Shown piece by piece: positions 1 to 8,469 of a stretch of DNA of 64,000 nucleotides; positions within the stretch are counted from its first letter, which is position 1; each line of letters opens with the position of its first letter. The notes under the pieces are model-generated. The model saw only the letters and a program-made list of their open reading frames with translations. It did no database searches and had not been told where the DNA came from. The stretch spans positions 124,001 to 188,000 of the forward strand of contig NZ_VLLI01000001.1 of the NCBI RefSeq assembly GCF_007830615.1, written 5' to 3'. The position numbers were made by a program, and so were the translations under genes. The stretch is from Mucilaginibacter frigoritolerans (GTDB lineage Bacteria; Bacteroidota; Bacteroidia; Sphingobacteriales; Sphingobacteriaceae).

Positions 1-160
1 ATTTGCGGGGCTTAAATTTAAATAACTTTAGGCCGATATCTATTAAGTCCTTCTGACCGGTAGTATCAATATCGGGCGAATTGGTGGTATCAACCGGTAC
101 TTGTGCTTTTACTAATAAAGGCAACAAACAAATAAGTACTAAAAAAATATATCTGTGCAT
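1..160 (-). CDS. Surface-antigen (Omp85-like) barrel protein, N-terminal fragment, cut by window edge
   Basis: Reading down from an ATG at 160 gives a signal peptide (MHRYIFLVLICLLPLLVKAQ) and then a mature start containing DTTGQKDLIDIG. The next gene downstream of this start, at 251-1471, has DTTGKKDLIDIA at the matching place, so the two are tandem paralogues. Only about 53 residues are visible and the barrel lies outside the window. An outer-membrane role is inferred from the paralogue alone. The gap to the neighbour is about 90 bp on the same strand. Confidence 0.7.
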   Translation of the reverse strand, partial: MHRYIFLVLICLLPLLVKAQVPVDTTNSPDIDTTGQKDLIDIGLKLFKFKPRK

Positions 161-250
161 TAATCCTTAAAAGCAATTAAAAAGGAATTTGTTTGAATGG
201 TACAGAATTACGATTATTTAAACACCTGGAAAATAGATTGTGAATAAGGG

Positions 251-1471
251 TTAAAAAGCTTCACCAAGTCCTAAAATTACGGCCGAGTAGTTTTTGCTGA
301 CTCCATAATCAATACAAATATTGGTGTCTGACTTTTTGTTGAATTTTATACGCAAGCCTGTACCTGCTGCCGGGTTCCAGTATACAAAGCGATTATTTTT
401 AGGTTGACTGGCGGAGTTAACATTTGCGAATACCACAAAGCCCAATAAACCATTTTCGGTAATATCACGACGATATTCACTTTCAAAGTAAATTAATCTT
501 TTTCCACGATATCTGTTTTGTTCAATCCCCCGGCCCGAACGCTGGTATGGATCCATACCTATCGCTGGCAGGTTAAGATAAGGTGCTCCTGAATTTAAGG
601 TTGACCAGTAATAACTCCAAAACGCCAGTATATTTTTGGGCCCTGAGTTGCTAAGAGAAATGTATTTACGAAAATCGGCGAATATAGATTGCCAGTTATT
701 ATTACTGCCAACTACGTCGGTATTGTACCTGTAAATAAAGTTAACATACGCACCAGGTAAAGGGTTTAATGAGTTTTTGCGGGTATCATAAAGTACGTTA
801 ACAGTTGGTCCTGATGAAATAAAGTTATGATCATTAAGGGTCCCAAATTTGTAATGGCTAAAATTAATCAATGTATTATTATTCGTTATACTTTCAACAT
901 CCAGATAATAATCGAGATCATAACCAAGGCCAACAAAAAAATAGGGGGTTATGCGTTTCAACGCACTTTGATAAAAGCGCAAATAATTATAGCTAACCAA
1001 AAGCTTATAACTTTCGGGCTGGCCACCTCCCAGGCTCCAGGTATATTGCGGATAAACCAGGATACGGGTATCTCCCTGTATATTCCAGCTATTGTTATTT
1101 AACCAGAAACTTGATCGGATAGGTAGGCCATATCGCCCCTTTAAATTAAAATAAGGAGCGAAAGTAATGGTAGAGAGATAGGTTGTTTTTCTGTTGCCCA
1201 GGTAAAAACCTGCAGTAGTAGAGGTAACCAGTGCGTTTCCGCCCCCTGGTATAGATGTAGAAAGTGGTAAAAAGGAAAAGTAAATAGTCTTTTTATCATC
1301 CAGCGAAACCGGGCGTGGGGGTGATTTAACGAAGGAACGGGCAATATCTATCAAATCCTTTTTGCCAGTAGTATCAAAGTTCATGTGGGTTTTATCAATA
1401 GGGCTTTGGGCCATTATTGCATACGGAACTAAACAACCTGTAAGCATTAATAAAACCTTTCCTATTTGCAT
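251..1471 (-). CDS. Outer-membrane surface antigen (D15/Omp85 barrel-like) protein
   Basis: About 406 residues. The ATG at 1471 (MQIGKVLLM...) gives a clean signal peptide ending near MAQ, whereas the longer reading frame would begin at a TTG at 1480. The mature protein alternates short aromatic strands with turns. It carries a conserved-looking block (RGIEQNRYRGKRLIYFESEY, then GLLGFVVFANVNSAS) resembling the last strands of D15/BamA-type barrels, and it ends in Phe as outer-membrane proteins usually do. No POTRA repeats are visible, so it is a barrel-only relative and not BamA itself. The substrate is unknown. It has a tandem paralogue at the left window edge. Confidence 0.7.
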   Translation of the reverse strand: MQIGKVLLMLTGCLVPYAIMAQSPIDKTHMNFDTTGKKDLIDIARSFVKSPPRPVSLDDKKTIYFSFLPLSTSIPGGGNALVTSTTAGFYLGNRKTTYLSTITFAPYFNLKGRYGLPIRSSFWLNNNSWNIQGDTRILVYPQYTWSLGGGQPESYKLLVSYNYLRFYQSALKRITPYFFVGLGYDLDYYLDVESITNNNTLINFSHYKFGTLNDHNFISSGPTVNVLYDTRKNSLNPLPGAYVNFIYRYNTDVVGSNNNWQSIFADFRKYISLSNSGPKNILAFWSYYWSTLNSGAPYLNLPAIGMDPYQRSGRGIEQNRYRGKRLIYFESEYRRDITENGLLGFVVFANVNSASQPKNNRFVYWNPAAGTGLRIKFNKKSDTNICIDYGVSKNYSAVILGLGEAF

Positions 1472-1530
1472 CCAAAACAAAAATTAAGTTTAGCCAAATT
1501 ATTTAAAAAAAACATAAAACCCCCATTTTA

Positions 1531-2331
1531 TCAATCACCAATAAATTTCAAAACAGCGGCTGAAAATTCAGAAGTTCTAATAGCTGTATTGTGATTACCC
1601 GGAACATAAGTAAGTTCGGAATGAAGGATAAGTTTATTTAATCCTATTTCGGAGCCATTTTCTTTATCTTCAGTTCCCCGGATAATTAAAACCGGCTTTT
1701 TTACAGCAGCCAGTTCTTTTATGCTTGTTGATGGTTGATATTTTTGTTGATAGGCCAATGATAGTTCATCAAAATGCTGGCTGTGAATGTATTTTACCAT
1801 ACCATCTACATCATGTAAGGTAGTATCGCCCATTAAGGCTTTGTAGGCATGTACCCTGCGTGGCCAATCAGGATTGGTGTATGCATCGCCCATGCCACCC
1901 ATTATGGCTTTATGGATCCTTTTATCCAGCACTAACAATCGGGAAAGTATAATGGAGCCACGGGAATATCCTAAAGCATCGTAATGCTTAATGTTCAGGC
2001 TGCTCATTAACCCCATAATGTCTTTTGCTTCGGCATCGTTTGCATAAGCCAATTCGTTATGAGGTTTGTCAGAGTTACCGTTCCCACGCTGATCAATCAA
2101 TATCACCTTATAGCCTGCTTTCAGCAGATCTCCATAAACTGCGCAACTCTTCCATCCCTGCCCGGTTCCCGAAAAGCCGTGGATCAATATTACCGGGTAA
2201 CCATCACCCTTAACTTCATAATAGATTTTTGTACTGTCGAATGATGTAAAATAATTACCTTCAGCCTTTTGGGCAAAAAGGTGGGTAGTTATCATCAGTA
2301 AAATGCCAATCACTGTTAAGCTTTTTTTCAT
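1531..2331 (-). CDS. Exported alpha/beta hydrolase
   Basis: 266 residues from the ATG at 2331, which places a signal peptide (MKKSLTVIGILLM...LFAQ) at the N terminus. An upstream in-frame ATG at 2382 would overlap the preceding gene and hide the signal. The alpha/beta-hydrolase fold is supported by the oxyanion HGFSG at about 51-55, DQRGNGNSD at 80-88, the nucleophile elbow GYSRGS (Ser123), an acid Asp in RGTED (about 222) and His in PGNHNTA (about 247). It is probably a periplasmic esterase or lipase-like enzyme with unknown substrate. It lies 43 bp downstream of the serine hydrolase gene and is likely cotranscribed with it. Confidence 0.8.
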   Translation of the reverse strand: MKKSLTVIGILLMITTHLFAQKAEGNYFTSFDSTKIYYEVKGDGYPVILIHGFSGTGQGWKSCAVYGDLLKAGYKVILIDQRGNGNSDKPHNELAYANDAEAKDIMGLMSSLNIKHYDALGYSRGSIILSRLLVLDKRIHKAIMGGMGDAYTNPDWPRRVHAYKALMGDTTLHDVDGMVKYIHSQHFDELSLAYQQKYQPSTSIKELAAVKKPVLIIRGTEDKENGSEIGLNKLILHSELTYVPGNHNTAIRTSEFSAAVLKFIGD

Positions 2332-2374
2332 GCTGTAAATTACATTTAAATCTACTCTTCCAGGCCGTTTTCCG

Positions 2375-3283
2375 TTATTCATCCTTCATGTATTTTTCTA
2401 TTCCTTCTGCAGGTTTCCAATCACTTTTTGGTTCATAGTAATGCCATAATAACGCAGATATTTTTCTAATTAATATATCCGCTTCATTATCGGTAGTCCA
2501 GCGCTGATCTTTATTGTTATTGGTGATGATAGAAAACACATACCCGCCATGTGGCGCATTCACCAGTACCGTTTCTGATTTGGAAGCATCAACAGCGCCT
2601 TGTTTGGATATGGTTTGAATATAAGGAGGGATTTGTGAAAGCGCTTTATTGTCCCAAAATATCCTGCCCATATTACGGCTCATGCGCTCACTTGCTGCGG
2701 CACTTACAGCTTTCCCCTGGCGAATCATCGTGAACAGTCGGCACATTTCATAAGGTGTAGTAACCCCCCATCCATATTTGGCACGGATAGCTTCGCGCCC
2801 CAGAACCCTGGAGTTTACCCGCATCACCTTAAACCCATTCTGATCCAGCCAGTTGTTAATGTACTCACCGCCAACCAGCTTTTGCAGCCATAAGCTGGCT
2901 GTGTTGTCGCTCATGGTAATCATCAGCATAGCTACCTTACTCACCTCAATGGTGTCTCCATCTTTAAATGAGCCTAAAATATCTTCGCCTTTATAAAGTA
3001 ATGAATCGCGGTAAACCAGTTTTTGGTTGTATTGTATCTCACCTTTTTCAATCTTATCCATTAACCCGCACTGAATGCTTACTTTTATCATACTGGCGGT
3101 TGGGAAAAGGGTATCGGCATTAATGGTAACTGTTTTACCCGTCTTAAGATTTTGTACATAGATGCCCACCTGTCCGTCAAATCCTTTTATGGCTTCCTGT
3201 AGTTTAACAGTGAGCTTTTTATCGATTTGGGCAAAACAAGCGGAAGAGAGTAATAAAATAAAGACTAAAAATTTATACTTCAT
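2375..3283 (-). CDS. Exported beta-lactamase-fold serine hydrolase (class A-like)
   Basis: 302 residues with a signal peptide (MKYKFLVFILLLSSACFAQ). The serine-hydrolase motifs of class A beta-lactamases are present: SMIK at 64-67 (nucleophile Ser64 and Lys67) and SDN at 125-127. The usual KTG triad is KQG at 227-229. A TTPYEMCRLF block at 175-184 matches the conserved segment after the omega loop, but no clear class A Glu-x-x-x-Asn motif was found before it. This could be a true beta-lactamase or a penicillin-binding-protein-like housekeeping hydrolase. The altered KQG and the lack of a resistance context favour the latter. Confidence 0.75.
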   Translation of the reverse strand: MKYKFLVFILLLSSACFAQIDKKLTVKLQEAIKGFDGQVGIYVQNLKTGKTVTINADTLFPTASMIKVSIQCGLMDKIEKGEIQYNQKLVYRDSLLYKGEDILGSFKDGDTIEVSKVAMLMITMSDNTASLWLQKLVGGEYINNWLDQNGFKVMRVNSRVLGREAIRAKYGWGVTTPYEMCRLFTMIRQGKAVSAAASERMSRNMGRIFWDNKALSQIPPYIQTISKQGAVDASKSETVLVNAPHGGYVFSIITNNNKDQRWTTDNEADILIRKISALLWHYYEPKSDWKPAEGIEKYMKDE

Positions 3284-3546
3284 TATTTATTGGTTTTGAA
3301 CTACCTAAAGTATGAAAGCAATTTAAATATTGAAACTGATTGAATTCTGAAGTATCACTTAAAAGTTTATTTTTTATTAGTTAGATCAAGCTTTCATTAC
3401 CGTACATTCATTGTATCGAAAACGAACACGTTATTTAGTTTGATTTTGTTTAACTAAATGATATTCAATTGTTTGTTTGTTTGGCATCTTGTTGGTTCGC
3501 CTTACCTTGTTTTATCAATACGCTTTACCAGTTAATACCCATTGCT

Positions 3547-5976
3547 ATGTTAAAAAGTTATCTTAAAACGGCTTTCCGGTTTTTATTAAAAAATAAAACT
3601 TTCAGCTTTATCAATATTTTCGGATTGGCTACAGGTACTTTATGTTGCCTGTACATTTTGCTTTATGTACAGGATCAGTACAGTTATGATAAGCAGCATA
3701 ATTCTGTAAAAAATATCTACAGGCTTACAACCGACCTTGTTTTATCTGGCGACAAACATCACAGCGCAACTTCGTCGCCACCGATTGCACCTGCCCTAAA
3801 AAAAGATTTCCCGGAAGTGCAAAACGTTACAAGGGTAGTAGAAGTGGATAAGTTGGGTGCAAAAGAACATTTGCTGCGATATAAAGAGAAGTCGTTTTAT
3901 GAAAGTGAGGCCTATCTGGTTGACTCTACCTTTTTTGATATGTTCAACTACAATTTTGTGGAGGGGCATGCCACGCACGCTTTAGATGATCCATATTCTG
4001 TTGTTTTACTAAAAACCACGGCTGATAAGCTTTTTGGTAGCGAGAATGCTGTAGGGAAAATGATAAATATTAATGACGCCTACGGAAAGCATGATTTTAA
4101 AGTAACAGGGGTAGTGGATGAAAGCCTGGGCAAATCGCATTTACATGCCAATATGTTTATCACTATGAAAAGCAGCAGTACCGGTGTTTCTATTGCAAAT
4201 GATAATGAGTGGGCCGGTAATAATTTTCTTTTTACATATGTGAAATTACGACCCGGTGCAGATCCCAAAACACTTGAAAAAAAACTGCCTGCATTTTTAC
4301 TTAAATATGCATCTCAAAAATTAAAGCAATTGGGAATGCAAAAAGAGTTGCATTTACAGCCCGTTACATCTATTCACACTACAGCAGGTTTTGATATTGA
4401 ACCTACCAAAACAGCTAATCCATCGTTCCTATTGATTTTAGTATTAATTGCGGTGCTTATTCAAGTTATTGCCTGTATCAATTTCATGAATCTGTCTACG
4501 GCACGCGCTTCAAAAAGAGCCAAAGAAGTTGGAGTACGTAAGGTTGTGGGAGCAGGTAAATATGATTTGATTAAGCAGTTTTTGGGCGAGTCGTTTATAC
4601 TATCTTTTATCGGGGTAATTATTGCTTTGCCTTTGCTATGGATTGTGCTTCCTTACTTTAATGATATTACTCACGCGGATATCCGGCTGTCGTTTTTTGC
4701 TGACTACCGTTTATGGTTGATACTTACTGCGCTAATAGTGGTAACAGGTCTGGTAGCGGGCAGCTACCCTGCGTTCTATTTGTCGGCTTTTGAAGCTATA
4801 AAAGTTATAAAAGGCAATTTTAATAGTAGGATTTCGGCAATAGGTATCCGTAAAATATTGGTGATTATCCAGTTTGTGGTTTCTATTGTAATGATAACGT
4901 GTATTATCATTATTTACAGCCAGCTTAGTTTCATCAAAAACAAGGACCTCGGTTTTGATAAGAACCAGAAAGTTATCTTTAATTTTTATACTGATGATGC
5001 ACAAAAGCAAATGCCTGCACTGGCAAATGATTTAAGGCAGATTGCCGGAGTAAAAGCGGTTAATAGCGCAGATAATTACCTGAGCCAATTTGTAATGCAT
5101 GATCATGGCGTTTACCCGGCTGGTGGTAATATGGCTACGGCAATAGATGCACAGAATATTGCCAGCGATCAATATTTTATAAAAGCTTATGGTATAAAAT
5201 TATTGAGCGGCAGAGATTTTATACCCGGTGATTCGAACAAGGTAATTATCAACACCACGTTGGCTAAAAGGCTTAACCTAAATGCGCAAACTGCTCCCGG
5301 AGCCAGGCTTTATTCGCAATTTGGCAATGGTCCGCTAACCTTTGTTACGGTGGTAGGGGTGATGAATGATTTTAATTATAACTCACTACATGATGCAGTG
5401 CGACCCTTTATGGTAGAATATGACGGCAATGCAGGCGATATGTCGAGCATTATCGTATCAACCAATTCAAAGGATTATAAGGCGTTGCTAACGCAAATTG
5501 GGGCAATATGGCATAAAGACCTACCATCGGTTCCATTTGAATATTCGTTTATGGATAGCGAGGTGCAAAAACAGTATGAAACAGAAATTACCTTATCAAA
5601 TATTATTAATTCGTTTACTATAATAGCTATACTGATATCATGTCTTGGTTTATTTGGATTAGCTGCCTTTAGTGCTGAACAACGCAATAAGGAAATAGGG
5701 ATCCGCAAGGTATTGGGGGCTAGTGTATCGGGTTTGGTATCCCTGTTATCAAAAGATTTTTTAATACTGGTAGGTGTTTCATTTGTAATTGCCACACCAA
5801 TGGCCTGGTACGGCATGAGCAAGTGGTTGGAAGCCTTTGCCTATCGCATATCATTGAGCTGGTGGATGTTTGCCTTAGCGGGAGTGATGGCCGTTTTAAT
5901 AGCCGTACTAACCGTAAGCACCCAGGCAATTAGAGCAGCGCTGGCTAATCCGGTAAAAAGTTTGAAAACAGAATAA
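3547..5976 (+). CDS. FtsX/MacB-type ABC transporter permease (first of three)
   Basis: 809 residues from the ATG at 3547 (MLKSYLKTAFRFLLKN). A longer frame opens at a TTG at 3469 but adds an unconvincing leader. Architecture: a transmembrane helix near residues 20-40, a periplasmic MacB core-like domain, an FtsX helix bundle with ACINFMNLSTARASKRAKEV near 310-330, then a second helix, periplasmic domain and FtsX bundle. The C-terminal half holds GLFGLAAFSAEQRNKEIGIR followed by KVLGAS. The tail ALANPVKSLKTE is shared with the next gene. No ATPase is encoded nearby, as is common for this family in Bacteroidota. Substrate unknown. It is separated from the next permease by only 15 bp. Confidence 0.88.
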   Translation: MLKSYLKTAFRFLLKNKTFSFINIFGLATGTLCCLYILLYVQDQYSYDKQHNSVKNIYRLTTDLVLSGDKHHSATSSPPIAPALKKDFPEVQNVTRVVEVDKLGAKEHLLRYKEKSFYESEAYLVDSTFFDMFNYNFVEGHATHALDDPYSVVLLKTTADKLFGSENAVGKMININDAYGKHDFKVTGVVDESLGKSHLHANMFITMKSSSTGVSIANDNEWAGNNFLFTYVKLRPGADPKTLEKKLPAFLLKYASQKLKQLGMQKELHLQPVTSIHTTAGFDIEPTKTANPSFLLILVLIAVLIQVIACINFMNLSTARASKRAKEVGVRKVVGAGKYDLIKQFLGESFILSFIGVIIALPLLWIVLPYFNDITHADIRLSFFADYRLWLILTALIVVTGLVAGSYPAFYLSAFEAIKVIKGNFNSRISAIGIRKILVIIQFVVSIVMITCIIIIYSQLSFIKNKDLGFDKNQKVIFNFYTDDAQKQMPALANDLRQIAGVKAVNSADNYLSQFVMHDHGVYPAGGNMATAIDAQNIASDQYFIKAYGIKLLSGRDFIPGDSNKVIINTTLAKRLNLNAQTAPGARLYSQFGNGPLTFVTVVGVMNDFNYNSLHDAVRPFMVEYDGNAGDMSSIIVSTNSKDYKALLTQIGAIWHKDLPSVPFEYSFMDSEVQKQYETEITLSNIINSFTIIAILISCLGLFGLAAFSAEQRNKEIGIRKVLGASVSGLVSLLSKDFLILVGVSFVIATPMAWYGMSKWLEAFAYRISLSWWMFALAGVMAVLIAVLTVSTQAIRAALANPVKSLKTE

Positions 5977-5991
5977 TTGTCTGAACCAACT

Positions 5992-8373
5992 ATGATAAAA
6001 AATTATTTAAAAATTGCGTGGCGTAATATCATTAACAACAAGGTTTACAGCGCACTTAATATTATCGGCCTGGCTACAGGTATGGCCGTTGCTTTGTTAA
6101 TTGCCTTGTGGGTTAATTACCAATATTCGTATGATCAGTTTTTGCCTAATAACGGACGGCTTTACCAGGTAATGCGCAATTTTAATAGCAATGGTGATAC
6201 GCTAACCTTTTCATCTACCTCATTGAAACTGGCAGATGCGTTGCGCAATAACATTCCTGAATTTGACCACGTTGCCGAAACTGACGGACAAGGTGCTCAT
6301 GGCCTTATGGTTGGCAATAAAAAATTTTACCTTTATGGTATACAGGTCGGAGGCGATTTTCTGAAAATGTTTCCTTATCCATTTATTAGTGGGAATGCCA
6401 ATGTTGCATTAAAAGACCCTTTTTCTATTGTGCTTACTGAATCAACAGCAAAAGCCTTGTTTGGAAGTACCGACGTGATCAATAAGGTTGTGAGGGTTGA
6501 TAATCGCGACAATTTAAAGGTTACCGGTGTTATAAATGATCTTCCTGCTAATTCAACCTTTCAATTTAAATACGTTATCCCTTTTAGTTATTATGAGGCA
6601 ACACAAGGCTATGTAAAACGGGCGCGCACCGGGAGCTTTGGTAATAATAGCTTCGCGATTTATACGGAACTAAAACCCGGTACTTCTTTTGCAGCTGTAT
6701 CAGCCAAAATACAAAACATAGAAAAAGGTGAAACCAATAACCTCAATGCAATAAACTCCAATGTGATTTTGTATCCTATGCTCAAATGGCACCTTTACAA
6801 TGATTTTAAGAACGGGAAAGCTATCAGCGGATTTATTGATTATGTACGCATTTTTACCCTTATTGGTACGCTTGTTTTATTGATTGCCTGTATCAACTTT
6901 ATTAATCTTTCTACCGCCCGATCAGAGAAACGGGCGAGGGAGGTAGGCGTGCGCAAAGCAATCGGCTCAAGGCGAAACGATTTAATTTTTCAATTCCTGA
7001 TTGAGTCGGCTCTGATTACTTTTATCGCTTTCTTATTTTCTGTATTGTTTGTACAACTGGCCCTACCAGCATTTAACTCGCTTACAGGTACAGTAATTTC
7101 TATTCCATATGGTAGCCCGGTATTTTGGATAGTTATGACGGCTTGTGTATTATTTACAGCCTTGTTGGCCGGTAGTAGGCCAGCGTTTTATCTTTCTTCA
7201 TTTAATCCGGTTAAGGTATTAAAAGGCACCATACAAGGCGGTAAATCAGCAACCATATCACGTAAAATATTGGTAGTAACACAGTTTAGCTGCTCTATCG
7301 CTTTAATTATCAGTACGGTTATTATTTACAGGCAAATTCAATATGCTAAAGACAGGCCGATAGGTTACCAGATCAGCCGTTTAATGACTACTGAGGTAAA
7401 TTCAGATCTTGCCCATAACTATGATGCCCTAAGACACGACCTTTTGCAAAGCGGTGTAGTAACAGCCATTACTACATCAACCAGCCCTGCAACAACGGTT
7501 TGGTCGCATACGGATCTGGATAAGTTTCCTGGAAAACGGCCGGGCGAAACAGTGGAAATGGGCAACATAACAGTATCAGATGATTATTTTAAAACCTTAG
7601 GGATGCAAATACAATCAGGCAGGGACTTTGTATCCGGCTCGAAGGCCGATACCAACAATGTTATATTTAACGAAGCCGCCATCAAAAGGCTAAGGCTTGC
7701 CAATCCTGTAAACCAGATCATCACATGGGGAGGGCAGCAATTTCGGATAATTGGCATTGTGAAAAATGCGCTGATGAACTCGCCCTATAGCGATGCAGAC
7801 CCAACGATGTTTACTTTTAGCGCCAACAGCGCCAATTTTAATTTAATATATCAGTTATCGCCCAATGTAAACACTCATGCTGCAGTTCAAAAGCTGAGTT
7901 CCATCTTTAATACATATAATCCAGCTTATCCTTATGATTACCGTTTTGTTGACCTGGATTATAACAGCAAGTTTAGTCAGGAAGTACTTGTAGGTAAGCT
8001 GTCGGGAGTTTTTGCCGGGTTGGCCATATTTATTTCATGCCTCGGTTTATTCGGACTTGCTGCCTTTGTTGCCGAACAGCGCACCAAAGAAATAGGTATA
8101 AGAAAAGTACTAGGTGCCACCGTAGCCCAGGTATGGGTATTATTATCTAAAGATTTTATTTTGCTGGTGATGCTTAGCTGTGTTATTGCTTCGCCTTTAG
8201 CGTTTTACTTTTTGCAAAAATGGCTGCAGAAGTATGATTATCATATAAGCATTGGCCCGGGTGTGTTTATCATTTCGGCAGTTATGGCAATTGTTATTAC
8301 GCTGGTTACCATAAGCTCACAGGCCATAAAAGCGGCATTGGCCAACCCAGTGAAGAGTTTGAAGACGGAGTAA
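5992..8373 (+). CDS. FtsX/MacB-type ABC transporter permease (second of three)
   Basis: 793 residues from the ATG at 5992 (MIKNYLKIAWRNIINNK), matching the N terminus of the third copy. An in-frame TTG at 5977 is less likely. It has the same two-module layout as its neighbours: N-terminal helix, periplasmic domain, FtsX bundle with IACINFINLSTARSEKRARE, second periplasmic domain, and C-terminal bundle with LFGLAAFVAEQRTKEIGIR. The C-terminal motif KAALANPVKSLKTE is nearly identical to that of the upstream gene, so tandem duplication is likely. It would need a separately encoded ATPase. Substrate unknown. Confidence 0.88.
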   Translation: MIKNYLKIAWRNIINNKVYSALNIIGLATGMAVALLIALWVNYQYSYDQFLPNNGRLYQVMRNFNSNGDTLTFSSTSLKLADALRNNIPEFDHVAETDGQGAHGLMVGNKKFYLYGIQVGGDFLKMFPYPFISGNANVALKDPFSIVLTESTAKALFGSTDVINKVVRVDNRDNLKVTGVINDLPANSTFQFKYVIPFSYYEATQGYVKRARTGSFGNNSFAIYTELKPGTSFAAVSAKIQNIEKGETNNLNAINSNVILYPMLKWHLYNDFKNGKAISGFIDYVRIFTLIGTLVLLIACINFINLSTARSEKRAREVGVRKAIGSRRNDLIFQFLIESALITFIAFLFSVLFVQLALPAFNSLTGTVISIPYGSPVFWIVMTACVLFTALLAGSRPAFYLSSFNPVKVLKGTIQGGKSATISRKILVVTQFSCSIALIISTVIIYRQIQYAKDRPIGYQISRLMTTEVNSDLAHNYDALRHDLLQSGVVTAITTSTSPATTVWSHTDLDKFPGKRPGETVEMGNITVSDDYFKTLGMQIQSGRDFVSGSKADTNNVIFNEAAIKRLRLANPVNQIITWGGQQFRIIGIVKNALMNSPYSDADPTMFTFSANSANFNLIYQLSPNVNTHAAVQKLSSIFNTYNPAYPYDYRFVDLDYNSKFSQEVLVGKLSGVFAGLAIFISCLGLFGLAAFVAEQRTKEIGIRKVLGATVAQVWVLLSKDFILLVMLSCVIASPLAFYFLQKWLQKYDYHISIGPGVFIISAVMAIVITLVTISSQAIKAALANPVKSLKTE

Positions 8374-8469
8374 TACATAGAGAGGTGGGAGATCAGAGAT
8401 TAGCTTTTCTAACTATGATCTGAGGATGCCTGATGAACCAATAAACAAGTGAACTAATGAACTAACATC
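8374..8469. repeat. Degenerate word-repeat spacer
   Basis: The spacer between the second and third permease genes contains iterations such as GAGATCAGAGATTAG followed by GATGAACCAATAAACAAG and TGAACTAATGAAC. Similar GTTCATTAGTTC-type words occur at about 34022-34046 and 62708-62745. It looks like decayed short-word repeat DNA with no coding potential. Confidence 0.4.
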
